A DNA stretch of 64,000 nt, taken from Streptomyces viridiviolaceus. Its GTDB lineage: Bacteria > Actinomycetota > Actinomycetes > Streptomycetales > Streptomycetaceae. The DNA is taken from the NCBI RefSeq assembly GCF_014650995.1, contig NZ_BMWA01000007.1, forward strand, positions 33,899 through 97,898, read 5' to 3'. The stretch's first letter is position 1. Every line of letters starts with the position of its first letter. The notes under the pieces are model-generated. The model was not told the DNA's origin, did not search any database, and saw only the letters and a program-made list of their open reading frames with translations. A program made the translations under genes and the position numbers. Below, in pieces: positions 8,058-17,373 of the stretch.

Positions 8058-8888
8058 TCAGTCGAACTGGCCGGGGTTCGAGGTGGGGGTCTTGCCGGCC
8101 AGTACGTCCTTCAACCGCTGGGTGCCCAGCTCGACCCCCTGCGTGACGGAGTCGGCCTCGCCGCCGTCGAGCCCGCCGGCCGTGATGGTGATGGCGTCGT
8201 TGCCCACGCGTACGACGGCCACGTCGAGGGTGAGCGTCGCGGGCGCGTCGGCCGCCGTGCCCTGGACCGTCACGTGCAGGCCCTGGCGGGCGTCGCCCTC
8301 CTTGGGCACCGAGGTCTGCGTCACCTGGACCGTACGCTCGCCGTCCGGGGAGCCGGTCGCCGTGAACTGGTCGCACTCGGCGGGCAGGGACTTCAGCCAC
8401 TTCATCGCGTCGTCCAGCGTGGCCTGGTCGTAGGCGGCGACCTGCTCCAGCAGCCGGGAGTCGCCCTGCTCGAAGCCGGCGAGCGCCGACGCCCCCGACG
8501 GCTTGCCCAGCAGGTCGTCGCCGTAGAGGCCGTCGAGCAGCTTCTGGCAGTCGGCGGCGTCCGCCTTGGCGGTGAGGAAGTCCGCGACGTCGACCTTGCC
8601 GACGAGCAGGGTGTCCCGCCACTTGTCCGCGTCCTCGACCCGCTGCCAGTCGTCCTCCAGGTCGGCCTCGGTGAGCAGCGCGGCCTTCGCGCCGGACTCG
8701 GTGAGCGTGCCGGGTGAGGGGGTGGGGGTCTTCCCGACGGCCCTGGCCGCCTCGGCGGCGGGCGATGCGGTGGCCTCCGCCGCCACCGTGTCGCTGTCGC
8801 CGCCCGCGCAGGCCGCGGTGGTCAGCAGCGCACCCGTCGCCAGCACGGAGGCGAACAGACGGACGGGATGGGACGGACTACGGCTCAT
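8058..8888 (-). CDS. Putative lipoprotein with sensor-like extracellular domain
   Basis: This is a 276-residue exported lipoprotein. A hydrophobic signal (residues about 8-26) ends in the lipobox LTTAAC, with Cys as the lipid-modified residue, followed by Gly-Gly and an acidic Thr/Ala-rich tether. The mature domain (about 65-276) has WQRVEDADKW, ADCQKLLDGLYGDDLL, SLPAECDQFTATG and a final GTQRLKDVLAGKTP. This fits the secreted ligand-binding or sensor-like proteins common in Streptomyces, but I recognise no catalytic motif. The two Cys in the mature domain could form a disulfide. Upstream is a 660-bp gene-free stretch with a very large inverted repeat. Confidence 0.8.
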   Translation of the reverse strand: MSRSPSHPVRLFASVLATGALLTTAACAGGDSDTVAAEATASPAAEAARAVGKTPTPSPGTLTESGAKAALLTEADLEDDWQRVEDADKWRDTLLVGKVDVADFLTAKADAADCQKLLDGLYGDDLLGKPSGASALAGFEQGDSRLLEQVAAYDQATLDDAMKWLKSLPAECDQFTATGSPDGERTVQVTQTSVPKEGDARQGLHVTVQGTAADAPATLTLDVAVVRVGNDAITITAGGLDGGEADSVTQGVELGTQRLKDVLAGKTPTSNPGQFD

Positions 8889-9066
8889 CGCGGATGCCTC
8901 CTGGGAACGTGACGCGTGTCCTCAGGGCATCACCGGCCCGGTCGGGACACCAGCGCACGGGTTCGTTCGGGTGAGGCGCCGGCGCCGGGGCGCGCGTGAT
9001 CCGTGGCGTGGCGGCCGGCGGGAACGGGGGCGCGGGGCGTCGGTGAGGGGCGACCTGCCAGGGGCA

Positions 9067-9302
9067 GGGAACGGGCGGGGAAGCGAAGACGGCTCGCCAA
9101 GGCAGGGGCGCCGCGCGGGCCGGCCGGGGGGTGACGGCTCGCCGGCGGCGCGGGCGTCGGCGGCGGCACAGGCGCGTGGGGTCGGCGGGGCGCCGACAAC
9201 CACGCGGCTGACCCCGACGAGCCGTCACCCCACCGGTCCCGCGCGGCGCCCACGCCTTGCCGAGCCATCACCTCCCACCGACCCCGTCTCCCGCCCGTTC
9301 CC
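9067..9302. repeat. Long imperfect inverted repeat in a 660-bp gene-free region
   Basis: The interval 8889-9548 has no convincing gene. Within it, 9067-9141 pairs with 9218-9302 in reverse complement. About 35-50 bp next to the inner ends match strongly: GGTGACGGCTCG at 9130-9141 against its complement at 9218-9229, and a block around GGCGCCGCGCGGG. The outer ends match again (9067-9079 with 9290-9302). The 76-base spacer holds a smaller nested hairpin near 9173-9204. On either strand the transcript would fold into one long stem. It could be a decayed mobile-element end pair, a MITE, or a structured 5' leader of the lipoprotein gene. Confidence 0.65.
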
Positions 9303-9548
9303 GGGGGGCTCGTCGGGGTGGCCCCGAGACTGTCGGGATGGCGGCCCGGCCGGTCGCCGTGGCACAGCGCGCTCGGGCGGTGGCACGTCGGGGGAGGCGC
9401 CCCGGGATCTTCGGGTCACCGATCGGCGGGACGCGGGTTACGTGGCTTCGAACGACCTGGCGGCCGGCCGGCGAGTCCCGGCCGAGGGGACCGCCGACCG
9501 GCCGCTCCGAGGTGCCGTCCGTCGGTGGTGATGCCCGCGTGCGGGCCG

Positions 9549-10196
9549 TCACCCGGCGCGGTCGAGGCTGTCCTCGGCCACGTCCTTGTCCACCGCCGCG
9601 CGTACCAGCGAGGCGGCGAGGACGGCCGGTTGCGTCGACCCCGCCAGGCCGACGAGGCGGTCCGGGTCGGTGGGCAGGCCCAGGCGCTCCGCGCCCTGCA
9701 GAGCCTTGCGGTCCAGGTAGGGCGCCACCTCGGGCCACACACGCTGGGCCTCGCGCAGGAAGATGTCCGCGCCGGTCGGACCCACACCGGGGAACTCCTG
9801 CAGCAGCCGCCGCAGTTCGGTGACGTCTCCGTCCGCTTCCTTCCGCAGCCGGCGCAGGTCCCCGCCCCACCGCTCGGTCAGCAGCTCGGCGGCCTCGCCC
9901 AGCTGGGTGGCGGTGCGCTCGTCGTACCGCCGGTAGCCGCCCCGGCCCAGCGCGTCCACCCGCTCCTGCCAGTCGGACTCGGCCATGCGCCGAGGATCGC
10001 CGAGCCCCGCCTCGTCGAGGGCACGGGCGGTGGCCACGGCGATCGAACCGCGGATGCGGGCACTGAGCAGGTGGGCGAGGACCAGCAGCCGGTACAGCGG
10101 CTGCGGGGTGTCCTTCAGCCGGATGCCCGCCTCCTCGGCGTACGTCTCGCCGTGCGCGCCGACGAGCTCCCGCAGGACACGTTCGTCGCGGTCCAC
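9549..10196 (-). CDS. HhH-GPD endonuclease III-like protein
   Basis: This 215-residue protein has the all-helical fold of HhH-GPD DNA glycosylases. The helix-hairpin-helix is LLQEFPGVGPTGADIFLREA, and the catalytic Asp region is PYLDRKALQGAERLGLP, aligned with the VDTHV...RLGL block of endonuclease III. The bifunctional-lyase Lys (LPGVGRKTA in Nth) is Thr here, so a monofunctional glycosylase or non-catalytic role is more likely. There is no C-terminal iron-sulfur Cys cluster. It starts with GTG at 10196, two bases after the DUF3140 stop codon, at the end of the WhiB-Dps-DUF3140 operon. Confidence 0.8.
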   Translation of the reverse strand: MDRDERVLRELVGAHGETYAEEAGIRLKDTPQPLYRLLVLAHLLSARIRGSIAVATARALDEAGLGDPRRMAESDWQERVDALGRGGYRRYDERTATQLGEAAELLTERWGGDLRRLRKEADGDVTELRRLLQEFPGVGPTGADIFLREAQRVWPEVAPYLDRKALQGAERLGLPTDPDRLVGLAGSTQPAVLAASLVRAAVDKDVAEDSLDRAG

Positions 10197-10198
10197 GG

Positions 10199-10543
10199 CT
10201 AAGCCTTCAGCGGATCGTGACCGATCGTCATCAGCCGGTGCCGTCGGCGCGTGTCCTCGGCCACCGGCTCGTTCTCCAGGTCGGTCTGCGACGTCACCAG
10301 GTCGACGACCTTCCGCATCGCGCGGAGGTCGTCCTCCGTCAGATCCGTGCGCCGCTTCTGCAGGATCGCGAGGACGTGCTGCCCGAGCGGGGAGCCCGCA
10401 TCGTCCGGCAGCGGCTCCGTCAGCTCACCGGAATCGCGTACCCGCAGCCAGTCCGCGAGTTCCGCGGAGGTCATGTTCACCACGCGGTGGAAGTTCGCCC
10501 ACAGCGCGTCGAGTTCGACGGCGTCGGCCATGAGGTGCCCCAT
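10199..10543 (-). CDS. DUF3140 family protein
   Basis: This 114-residue protein matches DUF3140 proteins of actinobacteria: ELDALWANFHRVVNMTSAEL, ADWLRVRDSG, HVLAILQKRRTDLTEDDL and MRKVVDLV. Its function is not known; the repeated Trp/His/Arg pattern and helical make-up suggest a small DNA- or protein-binding factor. Two Met codons are possible starts: 10543, or 10531 (MADAVELD), which better matches the family N-terminus. It lies 35 bp after dps and 2 bp before the HhH-GPD gene, so it belongs to one transcript with them. Confidence 0.8.
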   Translation of the reverse strand: MGHLMADAVELDALWANFHRVVNMTSAELADWLRVRDSGELTEPLPDDAGSPLGQHVLAILQKRRTDLTEDDLRAMRKVVDLVTSQTDLENEPVAEDTRRRHRLMTIGHDPLKA

Positions 10544-10578
10544 TTCGCCATTGCGTACGTGCGCCGGGCAGTTCCCGC

Positions 10579-11061
10579 TCAGTCCTCCTCGGGCCAGTTC
10601 TCGGCGTCGAACATCCAGCGCTGCTTCTCCAGTTCGGCGGTGATGGTGATCAGCAGGTCCTGGGTGACCGGGTCGGCCTTCTCCGTGGCCTCGATCCGCT
10701 CCCGCAGCCGGCCGACTGCCGCTTCCAGGGTCTCGACCATCACCTGGACGACGTCGCCGTCCCGCACCCAGCCGTCCTTGGGGCCGGGCAGCGTGAACGC
10801 CGACGCGATGGTCTCCGGCCGGCCGTCGGCCGGCATGCCGAGCGCCACGGAGCGCTCCGCGACGGTGTCGGCGAACGACCGCGCCGCCGCCACCACCTCG
10901 TCCAGCTGGAGGTGGACGGAACGGAACCGCGGCCCCACGATGTTCCAGTGCGCCTGCTTCCCGATCAGGGAGAGCCCGAGAAGATCCACGAGCGTGCTCT
11001 GCAACGCGTCCCCGGTGACCTGGCGGGCCGACTCGGGAATCGTGCTCTTCACGACAGTCAT
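10579..11061 (-). CDS. dps: Dps family DNA-protection ferritin
   Basis: This 160-residue Dps/ferritin-like protein has the dinuclear iron (ferroxidase) residues in the usual places: LIGKQAHWNIVGPRF, SVHLQLDEVV and ADTVAERSVALG. Dps proteins form dodecamers that store iron oxidised by peroxide and protect nucleoid DNA. The chosen ATG at 11061 has the site AAGGAG eight bases upstream; the frame extends upstream only through the overlapping whiB-like gene. The ATG overlaps that gene's stop (ATGA), implying translational coupling. C-terminal residues end EKQRWMFDAENWPEED, matching family length. Confidence 0.93.
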   Translation of the reverse strand: MTVVKSTIPESARQVTGDALQSTLVDLLGLSLIGKQAHWNIVGPRFRSVHLQLDEVVAAARSFADTVAERSVALGMPADGRPETIASAFTLPGPKDGWVRDGDVVQVMVETLEAAVGRLRERIEATEKADPVTQDLLITITAELEKQRWMFDAENWPEED

Positions 11062-11315
11062 ACAGTGCTTCTCCTTGCGGCGTCGTCTCTGGTGGTACGG
11101 AGCAGGGCGTCGCGCTCCTCCTCGCAGGTCCCTCCCCACACGCCGGACGTCTGTCCCATGCTCAGGGCGAACGTCAGGCACGGGGTCGCCACCGGGCACC
11201 GGGCACAGACGTGCTTGGCGGCCGCGATGTCCCGCAGCGCCGGTCCCGTCGTGCCCACCGGGAAGAACAGTTCGGGGTCCTCATCCACGCAGGCGGCGCG
11301 GCGCAACCACTCCAT
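11058..11315 (-). CDS. WhiB-like (Wbl) iron-sulfur transcription factor
   Basis: This 85-residue Wbl protein has its four iron-sulfur ligand cysteines at residues 9, 37, 40 and 46 (C-x27-CARC-x5-C), followed by the GVWGG turn (58-62) and a short Lys/Arg-poor C-terminus, EEERDALLRTTRDDAARR. Wbl proteins bind a [4Fe-4S] cluster and usually act with the sigma factor sigma-A/HrdB to respond to redox or developmental signals. It overlaps dps by four bases (ATGA), so a redox-sensing regulator and an iron/peroxide-protection protein are made together. The hydrolase gene upstream ends only 48 bp away on the same strand, so read-through is possible. Confidence 0.93.
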   Translation of the reverse strand: MEWLRRAACVDEDPELFFPVGTTGPALRDIAAAKHVCARCPVATPCLTFALSMGQTSGVWGGTCEEERDALLRTTRDDAARRSTV

Positions 11316-11363
11316 GGTCGCGCGGGTGCCCCGGGGGCCCGGGGGGCAAACACCGCTGACGTC

Positions 11364-12173
11364 TCAGCGGGCGAGCGCCCCGTCCAGGAAACGCGTGACG
11401 TCCGCGAACACCTCGGACTTGTTCGTCTCGTTGAACACTTCGTGCCGGGCGCCCGGGTAGATCCGCTCGGTCAGTGCTCCTCCGCCGAGCTGCTCCACGC
11501 CGGGCCGGCTCCCGGACAGCGGCACCAGCCGGTCGTCGTCGCCGTGCACCCACAGCAGCGGGAGCGGGCCGACCTCGCCGTTCTTGGCGACGGTCTCCAG
11601 CGTCCGTACGAACGCCTCCACGGTGGGCCGTTTCATCGGACCGTGCCACACCAGCGGGTCATCCGCGTAGGCCGCGCCGACGGCCGGGTCCCGGGAGAGG
11701 GCGGCCGGACTGATCGGGGTGTCGGGGATCTCCTCCATGGCCAGGAGCCGGCGCGGCAGTTCCCAGTCGCCGATGACCGGTCCGGACAGCACCAGCGCGG
11801 TCAGCTCGTCCGAGTGGCGCTGGGCGTAGCGGGCGGCGATCAGCCCGCCCATGGAGTGCCCGATCACGACGACCGGCAGGTCCGGGTGCGCGGCCCGGGC
11901 GAGCTCCGCCACGGCGTGCACGTCGGTGACCACGTCCTCGAAGTCCTCGATCAGCACCCGCTCGCCGGCCGACCTCCCGTGCCCCGTGTGGTCGGGTCCG
12001 TACACGGCCGCGCCGTGCGCCACCAGGACGTCGGCCACCTCCTCGTAGCGGCCGATGTGCTCGCCGTAACCGTGCACCAGCAGGGCCACGTACCGGGCGC
12101 GGGCGGCGGGCCACTCGCGGACGGTGATGCTTCCCCGGGTTCCGGTCAGGACGTGCTCGCGGGCCTCGGCCAT
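11364..12173 (-). CDS. Alpha/beta hydrolase, monoacylglycerol-lipase-like
   Basis: This is a 269-residue serine hydrolase. The nucleophile elbow is GHSMGG with Ser107, the acid lies in HGDDDRLV (Asp214 by family spacing) and the His in GARHEVFNE (His244). The oxyanion/early motif is LLVHGYGEH, followed by YGPDHTGHGRS, typical of the monoacylglycerol lipase/lysophospholipase group. It lacks a signal peptide and should be cytoplasmic. It diverges from the thiolase operon with 162 bp between the starts, where a palindrome sits. A role in releasing fatty acids for that operon is an inference. Confidence 0.88.
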   Translation of the reverse strand: MAEAREHVLTGTRGSITVREWPAARARYVALLVHGYGEHIGRYEEVADVLVAHGAAVYGPDHTGHGRSAGERVLIEDFEDVVTDVHAVAELARAAHPDLPVVVIGHSMGGLIAARYAQRHSDELTALVLSGPVIGDWELPRRLLAMEEIPDTPISPAALSRDPAVGAAYADDPLVWHGPMKRPTVEAFVRTLETVAKNGEVGPLPLLWVHGDDDRLVPLSGSRPGVEQLGGGALTERIYPGARHEVFNETNKSEVFADVTRFLDGALAR

Positions 12174-12248
12174 GTCTCCTCCAACTGCGTCGGTGAAGGT
12201 CCCCGGGGGATCTTCCCAGGGAGCCGCCCCGCGGTCTATAGTCCAAAA

Positions 12249-12261
12249 CTAGCAGTGCTAA
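12249..12261. promoter_or_regulatory. Palindromic operator-like site between divergent genes
   Basis: The sequence CTAGCAGTGCTAA contains TAGCA-G-TGCTA, a perfect 5-bp inverted repeat around one base (12250-12260). Further outward, A-T symmetry continues (AAC on the left, ATT on the right). It is an AT-rich island in very GC-rich DNA, 75 bp before the thiolase start and 76 bp before the hydrolase start. A TATAGT at 12237-12242 could be a -10 element. The form suits a TetR/MarR-type dimer controlling both directions; no such regulator gene is in the window. Confidence 0.5.
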
Positions 12262-12335
12262 TTAAGGCTCGTGGAGGTCCGCCCGGCGACACACGCTCCG
12301 CCGGCGACCGAGCGACGACGATCAGGAGAACCCTC

Positions 12336-13523
<1,188 letters not shown>

Positions 13524-13578
13524 CCGTACGCCACCCACCCCCTCTGCAGAGCCGCAGCAAGGAAATGGAGCAACACCC

Positions 13579-15102
13579 ATGGCAACCCTGTCCGTCGCCG
13601 CCGTCCTCGCCGAGAACGCCCGGCGCCGCCCCGGCAAGGAAGCGCTGGTCGAGGGCGACCTGCGACTGACCTTCGCCGAGGTGTGGCAGCGGGCCCGCGC
13701 CCAGGCCGGAGTTCTCGCGGGCCTGGGTGTACGGCCGGGGGACCGGGTCGCGCTGATGGCGCCGAACACCGCCGAGTTCCCGCAGGCGTACTACGCGATC
13801 GCCGCGGCGGGCGGTGTCGTCGTCCCGGTCCACCTGCTGCTGTCACCGGCGGAGGTCGAGCACGTCCTGCGCGACAGCGGCGCCACCCTGCTGCTGTGCC
13901 ACCCGGCGCAGGCGGAGACCGGCACGGCCGCCGCACGCGAGGCCGGGGTGCGGGTGATCACCCTCGGCGACGAGCTCGACAAGCTCGCGGCCGACGCCGA
14001 GCCGCTGCCCTCCTACGTCACCCGCGACGCCGACGACCCGGCCGTCGTCTTCTACACCAGCGGCACCACCGGCGTGCCCAAGGGCGCCGTGCTCAGCCAC
14101 TTCAACCTGGTGATGAACGCGACCGTCAACGCCTTCGACGCCAACGACATCCGGCCCGACGACGTCGCGCTCGGCGCCCTGCCGCTGTTCCACGCCTTCG
14201 GCCAGACCGTCTCCCTGAACTCCACGTGGCGGGCGGGCGCCACTCTGGTCCTGCTGCCGCGCTTCGACGCGGCCCGCGCGATCGAGCTGATGGTGAGGGA
14301 GAAGGTCAACACCTTCCACGGCGTGCCCACCATGTTCGTCGCCCTCGCCGCCGCGGCGGCCGGGGCGGACGCCCTGCCCGAGCTGCGCGTGTGCATCTCC
14401 GGCGGGGCCTCCCTGCCCGTCGCCGTGCTGGAGCGGTTCGAGGCGGCGTTCGGGGCGAAGATCTACGAGGGGTACGGACTGTCGGAGACCTCCCCGGCGG
14501 CGGCCGTCAACCAGCCGGTGTTCGGCGCGAAGCCCGGCACCATCGGCCACCCGCTGTGGGGCGTCGACGTGGAGATCGCCCGAGCCGAGGTCGAGGGACG
14601 CATCGAGCTGCTGCCGCCCGGCGAGCTGGGCGAGGTCGTCGTCCGCGGGCACAACGTCTTCTCCGGCTACCTCGGCCGTCCCGAGGCCACCGCCGAGGCG
14701 CTCGTCGACGGCTGGTTCCGCACCGGCGATCTCGGCACCAAGGACGACGAGGGGTTCCTGCGGATCGTCGACCGCAAGAAGGACATCATCATCCGCGGCG
14801 GCTACAACGTCTATCCGCGGGAGGTCGAGGAGGTGCTGATGCGCCACCCCGGCATCGCCCAGGTCGCGGTCATCGGCGTACCGGACGAGCTGCACGGCGA
14901 GGAAGTGTGCGCCGTGGTCGTGCCCGCCCCGGACGCGGCCCCGGAGGCCGCCGAGGTCACCGAGTGGTCCAAGCAGCACCTCGGCAGGCACAAGTACCCG
15001 CGCCGCGTCGAGTTCACGGACGCCCTGCCGCTCGGACCGAGCATGAAGGTGCTCAAGCGGGAGCTGCGGGTGAGGTACGCCGGGAGCCAGGGCAGGCCCT
15101 GA
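13579..15102 (+). CDS. Long-chain-fatty-acid--CoA ligase (acyl-CoA synthetase)
   Basis: This is a 507-residue ANL-superfamily adenylating enzyme. The P-loop-like A3 motif is FYTSGTTGVPKGA, followed by ALPLFHAFGQ, the substrate-tunnel region, YEGYGLSETSP, WFRTGDLG, the hinge IVDRKKDIIIRGGYNVYP and a C-terminal PLGPSMKVLKREL with the catalytic Lys. It activates a carboxylic acid, probably fatty, to acyl-AMP and then acyl-CoA. It lies downstream of the thiolase with a ribosome-binding site AAGGAA before the ATG. The two genes should supply and degrade the same acyl-CoA pool. Confidence 0.92.
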   Translation: MATLSVAAVLAENARRRPGKEALVEGDLRLTFAEVWQRARAQAGVLAGLGVRPGDRVALMAPNTAEFPQAYYAIAAAGGVVVPVHLLLSPAEVEHVLRDSGATLLLCHPAQAETGTAAAREAGVRVITLGDELDKLAADAEPLPSYVTRDADDPAVVFYTSGTTGVPKGAVLSHFNLVMNATVNAFDANDIRPDDVALGALPLFHAFGQTVSLNSTWRAGATLVLLPRFDAARAIELMVREKVNTFHGVPTMFVALAAAAAGADALPELRVCISGGASLPVAVLERFEAAFGAKIYEGYGLSETSPAAAVNQPVFGAKPGTIGHPLWGVDVEIARAEVEGRIELLPPGELGEVVVRGHNVFSGYLGRPEATAEALVDGWFRTGDLGTKDDEGFLRIVDRKKDIIIRGGYNVYPREVEEVLMRHPGIAQVAVIGVPDELHGEEVCAVVVPAPDAAPEAAEVTEWSKQHLGRHKYPRRVEFTDALPLGPSMKVLKRELRVRYAGSQGRP

Positions 15103-15167
15103 AACCGCCGACCGGCGAGACGGTCCTTACGCGTGACGGTTAGGTGCGCATAGCATCGGTCCCCGCA

Positions 15168-15941
15168 ATGGACACGATGACGCTCTGGCACCTCACCGGC
15201 TGGGAATTCGCCGCGCTCGCCCTCGCGGCCCTGCTCGTCGGCTTCTCCAAGACCGCCGTGAGCGGGGCCAACACGGTCAGCCTCGCCGTCTTCGCGGCGG
15301 TGCTGCCCGCCCGCGCCTCGACCGGCGTCCTGCTGCCGGTCCTGATCGCGGGCGACGTGCTGGCCGTCCTCATCTACCGACGGCACGCGCACTGGCCCAC
15401 GTTGTGGCGGCTCTTCCCCGCCGTCGGGGCCGGAGTGGTCGTCGGCACGGTGTTCCTGGTGTGGGCGGACGACACGATCGTCCGGACGTCGATCGGCGCG
15501 ATCCTGCTGCTGATGGCCGGGGTGACGGTGTGGCGCCGGCGGCAGGCCGACGCGTCCGAGCAGCCGGACGAGGTCACCTCACGGCCCGGCCGGCTGAAAG
15601 CCCGCTCCTACGGTGTCCTCGGCGGCTTCACCACCATGGTCGCCAACGCGGGCGGCCCGGTGATGTCGATGTACCTGCTCTCGGCGGGCTTCCGCAAGCT
15701 CGGCTTCCTCGGCACCTCGGCCTTCTTCTTCCTGATCGTCAACGTCTCCAAGGTGCCCTTCAGCGCGGGACTCGGCCTGATCGACGGCCGCTCGCTGCTC
15801 CTCGACGCCGCACTCGTGGTGTTCGTGGTGCCCGGCGCGCTGATCGGGAAGTGGGCGGTGAACAGGATCAACCAGCGGCTCTTCGAGCGCCTGGTCATCG
15901 CGGCGACGGTGCTCGGCGGCCTCCAGCTGCTGCTGCGCTGA
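15168..15941 (+). CDS. TSUP family (TauE/SafE) membrane exporter
   Basis: This is a 257-residue polytopic membrane protein of the sulfite exporter TauE/SafE type. It has about seven or eight hydrophobic segments, an LLVGFSKTAVSGANTVSLAVFAA first half and a repeated ARSYGVLGGFTTMVANAGGPVMS second half. This internal two-fold repeat is typical of TSUP permeases, which move sulfite, organosulfonates or similar anions. I prefer the ATG at 15168; a GTG eight codons upstream (15144) is possible. A TAGCAT at 15151-15156 could be the -10 of a nearly leaderless transcript. The gene is unrelated in function to the upstream ligase. Confidence 0.85.
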   Translation: MDTMTLWHLTGWEFAALALAALLVGFSKTAVSGANTVSLAVFAAVLPARASTGVLLPVLIAGDVLAVLIYRRHAHWPTLWRLFPAVGAGVVVGTVFLVWADDTIVRTSIGAILLLMAGVTVWRRRQADASEQPDEVTSRPGRLKARSYGVLGGFTTMVANAGGPVMSMYLLSAGFRKLGFLGTSAFFFLIVNVSKVPFSAGLGLIDGRSLLLDAALVVFVVPGALIGKWAVNRINQRLFERLVIAATVLGGLQLLLR

Positions 15942-15978
15942 CGGCCGCCGCTGCCCTGACTGACGTACGCTCCTCGCC

Positions 15979-16725
15979 ATGTCCCCGCACGTGCTGATCC
16001 TCGGCGGCACCGCCGAGGCCCGCCGCCTGGCCGCCGCACTGGCGGCGCGGCCCGGTGTCCGCGTCACCACCTCGCTCGCGGGTCGCGTCACCCGGCCCGG
16101 ACCCCTCGAAGGGGACGTCCGGACCGGTGGCTTCGGCGGGGCCGAGGGACTGGCCGCCTGGCTGCGCGAGCACCGCGTGGACGCCCTCGTCGACGCCACC
16201 CACCCCTTCGCCGGCCGGATCACGGCGAACGCGGCCCGGGCCGCCGCGGCGACCGGTGTGCCGGCGGTGGTCCTGCGCCGCCCGGGCTGGCGGCCCGCTC
16301 CCGGCGACCGCTGGCACCCGGTGGCGTCCCTGTCCGCGGCCGCCGGCCTGCTGCCGGGCCTCGGCCGCCGGGCGTTCCTGACCACCGGGCGGCTGGGGCT
16401 GGCCGCCTTCGCCCACCTGACGGAACTCCACTTCGTCGTCCGGTCGGTGGAGGCACCGGAGCCGCCCCTGCCGCCGGACACGCGGGTGCTGCTGGCACGC
16501 GGTCCGTTCACCGTGCCCGACGAGACGGCCCTGCTGCGCGAGCACCGCATCGACGTGCTGGTGACCAAGGACAGCGGGGGAGAGGCCACGTCGGCCAAGC
16601 TCACGGCGGCCCGGGAGCTCGCCCTGCCCGTGGTGGTCGTGCGCAGGCCGCCGCTTCCGCCGGGAGTGAGCACGGTGCCCGACGTGCCCGGTGTCCTTCA
16701 GCGGCTGGGACTCAGCGGCCCGTGA
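15979..16725 (+). CDS. cobK: Precorrin-6A reductase
   Basis: This 248-residue protein is CobK/CbiJ-like: MSPHVLILGGTAEARRLAAA is the N-terminal nucleotide-binding start, ALVDATHPFAGRITANA is the family signature, and VLVTKDSGGEATSAKL is the C-terminal block. It reduces precorrin-6A to precorrin-6B with NADPH in aerobic cobalamin synthesis. It starts 37 bp after the TSUP gene. Its last 14 bp overlap the 3' end of a convergent zinc-ribbon gene. cobF, the enzyme for the preceding step, lies 650 bp away on the opposite strand. Confidence 0.92.
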   Translation: MSPHVLILGGTAEARRLAAALAARPGVRVTTSLAGRVTRPGPLEGDVRTGGFGGAEGLAAWLREHRVDALVDATHPFAGRITANAARAAAATGVPAVVLRRPGWRPAPGDRWHPVASLSAAAGLLPGLGRRAFLTTGRLGLAAFAHLTELHFVVRSVEAPEPPLPPDTRVLLARGPFTVPDETALLREHRIDVLVTKDSGGEATSAKLTAARELALPVVVVRRPPLPPGVSTVPDVPGVLQRLGLSGP

Positions 16726-17212
16726 CCGAGGCGCGCATGCGGTCCACGGCGCGCAGCACCTCGTCGCGGTTCTTGGCGCTCTTGACCCATGCGGGCAGAC
16801 GGGCCACGTATGTCATCTTCCGGCCGTGCTCGTGCCACGGACGCCGCTCGCGCAGCGAGGCTGCTGCGAACTGCCGCAGCAGTGTCAGCTGGGGGAGGTC
16901 GTAGGCCCACAGCCGACCGTGCCGGGTGTCCGTCTGCAGCCACAGCGGGAGACGGAAGTACGGATCGCGCGCGACGGCCAGGGAACTGCCGGAGAACATG
17001 ACCGACCTGCCCCGCCAGGTCCGTGCGTGACCGCAGGCGCGGCAGACGAGACGGCGTGGCGCGAACAGCGCGTGGCCGGCGCCCGCGTCGGTGTCCGCGA
17101 CTGCCTGGACCCGCGCGATGCGGTCGCAGCGCGGACAGCGGACGAGAACCGAGCCGGTGAAGTCGTCCAGGGTGCTGAGCGGGTCACGGAAGCGGACCGG
17201 GGCGGGGGACAT
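16712..17212 (-). CDS. Zinc-ribbon protein of unknown function
   Basis: This 166-residue protein has two CxxC knuckles near the N-terminus (VRCPRCDRI and LVCRACGHAR), forming a probable zinc ribbon. A Trp-rich segment follows: LPLWLQTDTRHGRLWAYDL and RRPWHEHGRKMTYVARLP. I recognise no catalytic motif; a nucleic-acid-binding or regulatory role is possible. The last 14 bp overlap the end of cobK on the opposite strand. The 161 bp upstream to cobF contain nothing I can assign. Confidence 0.75.
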   Translation of the reverse strand: MSPAPVRFRDPLSTLDDFTGSVLVRCPRCDRIARVQAVADTDAGAGHALFAPRRLVCRACGHARTWRGRSVMFSGSSLAVARDPYFRLPLWLQTDTRHGRLWAYDLPQLTLLRQFAAASLRERRPWHEHGRKMTYVARLPAWVKSAKNRDEVLRAVDRMRASVTGR

Positions 17213-17373
17213 GCCCCCACTGTCCCGCTCCGCCGGGCGGTCCGCATCCGGATTTCAGGTCGCCGCGCTCGCCGCCGGCTGCCGCGTCCGCTCGGGCAGG
17301 CCGCTCACGAAGACGACGTTCCGGCGGTAGCTGTCCAGTACGGGAGGAGGGGCGGCGGTCCGCCCGGGTGCGC

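Noticed and set aside
8566..9531. Forward ORF across the gene-free region upstream of the lipoprotein
   Set aside because: It overlaps the lipoprotein gene antisense and then runs through the inverted repeat; composition is Arg/Pro/Gly noise.
11211..12335. Upstream extension of the thiolase frame
   Set aside because: It is antisense to the hydrolase and WhiB-like genes; the GTG at 12336 has a good ribosome-binding site and the family N-terminus.
13683..15143. Second forward frame within the acyl-CoA synthetase
   Set aside because: Shadow frame; all ANL motifs are in the frame starting at 13579.
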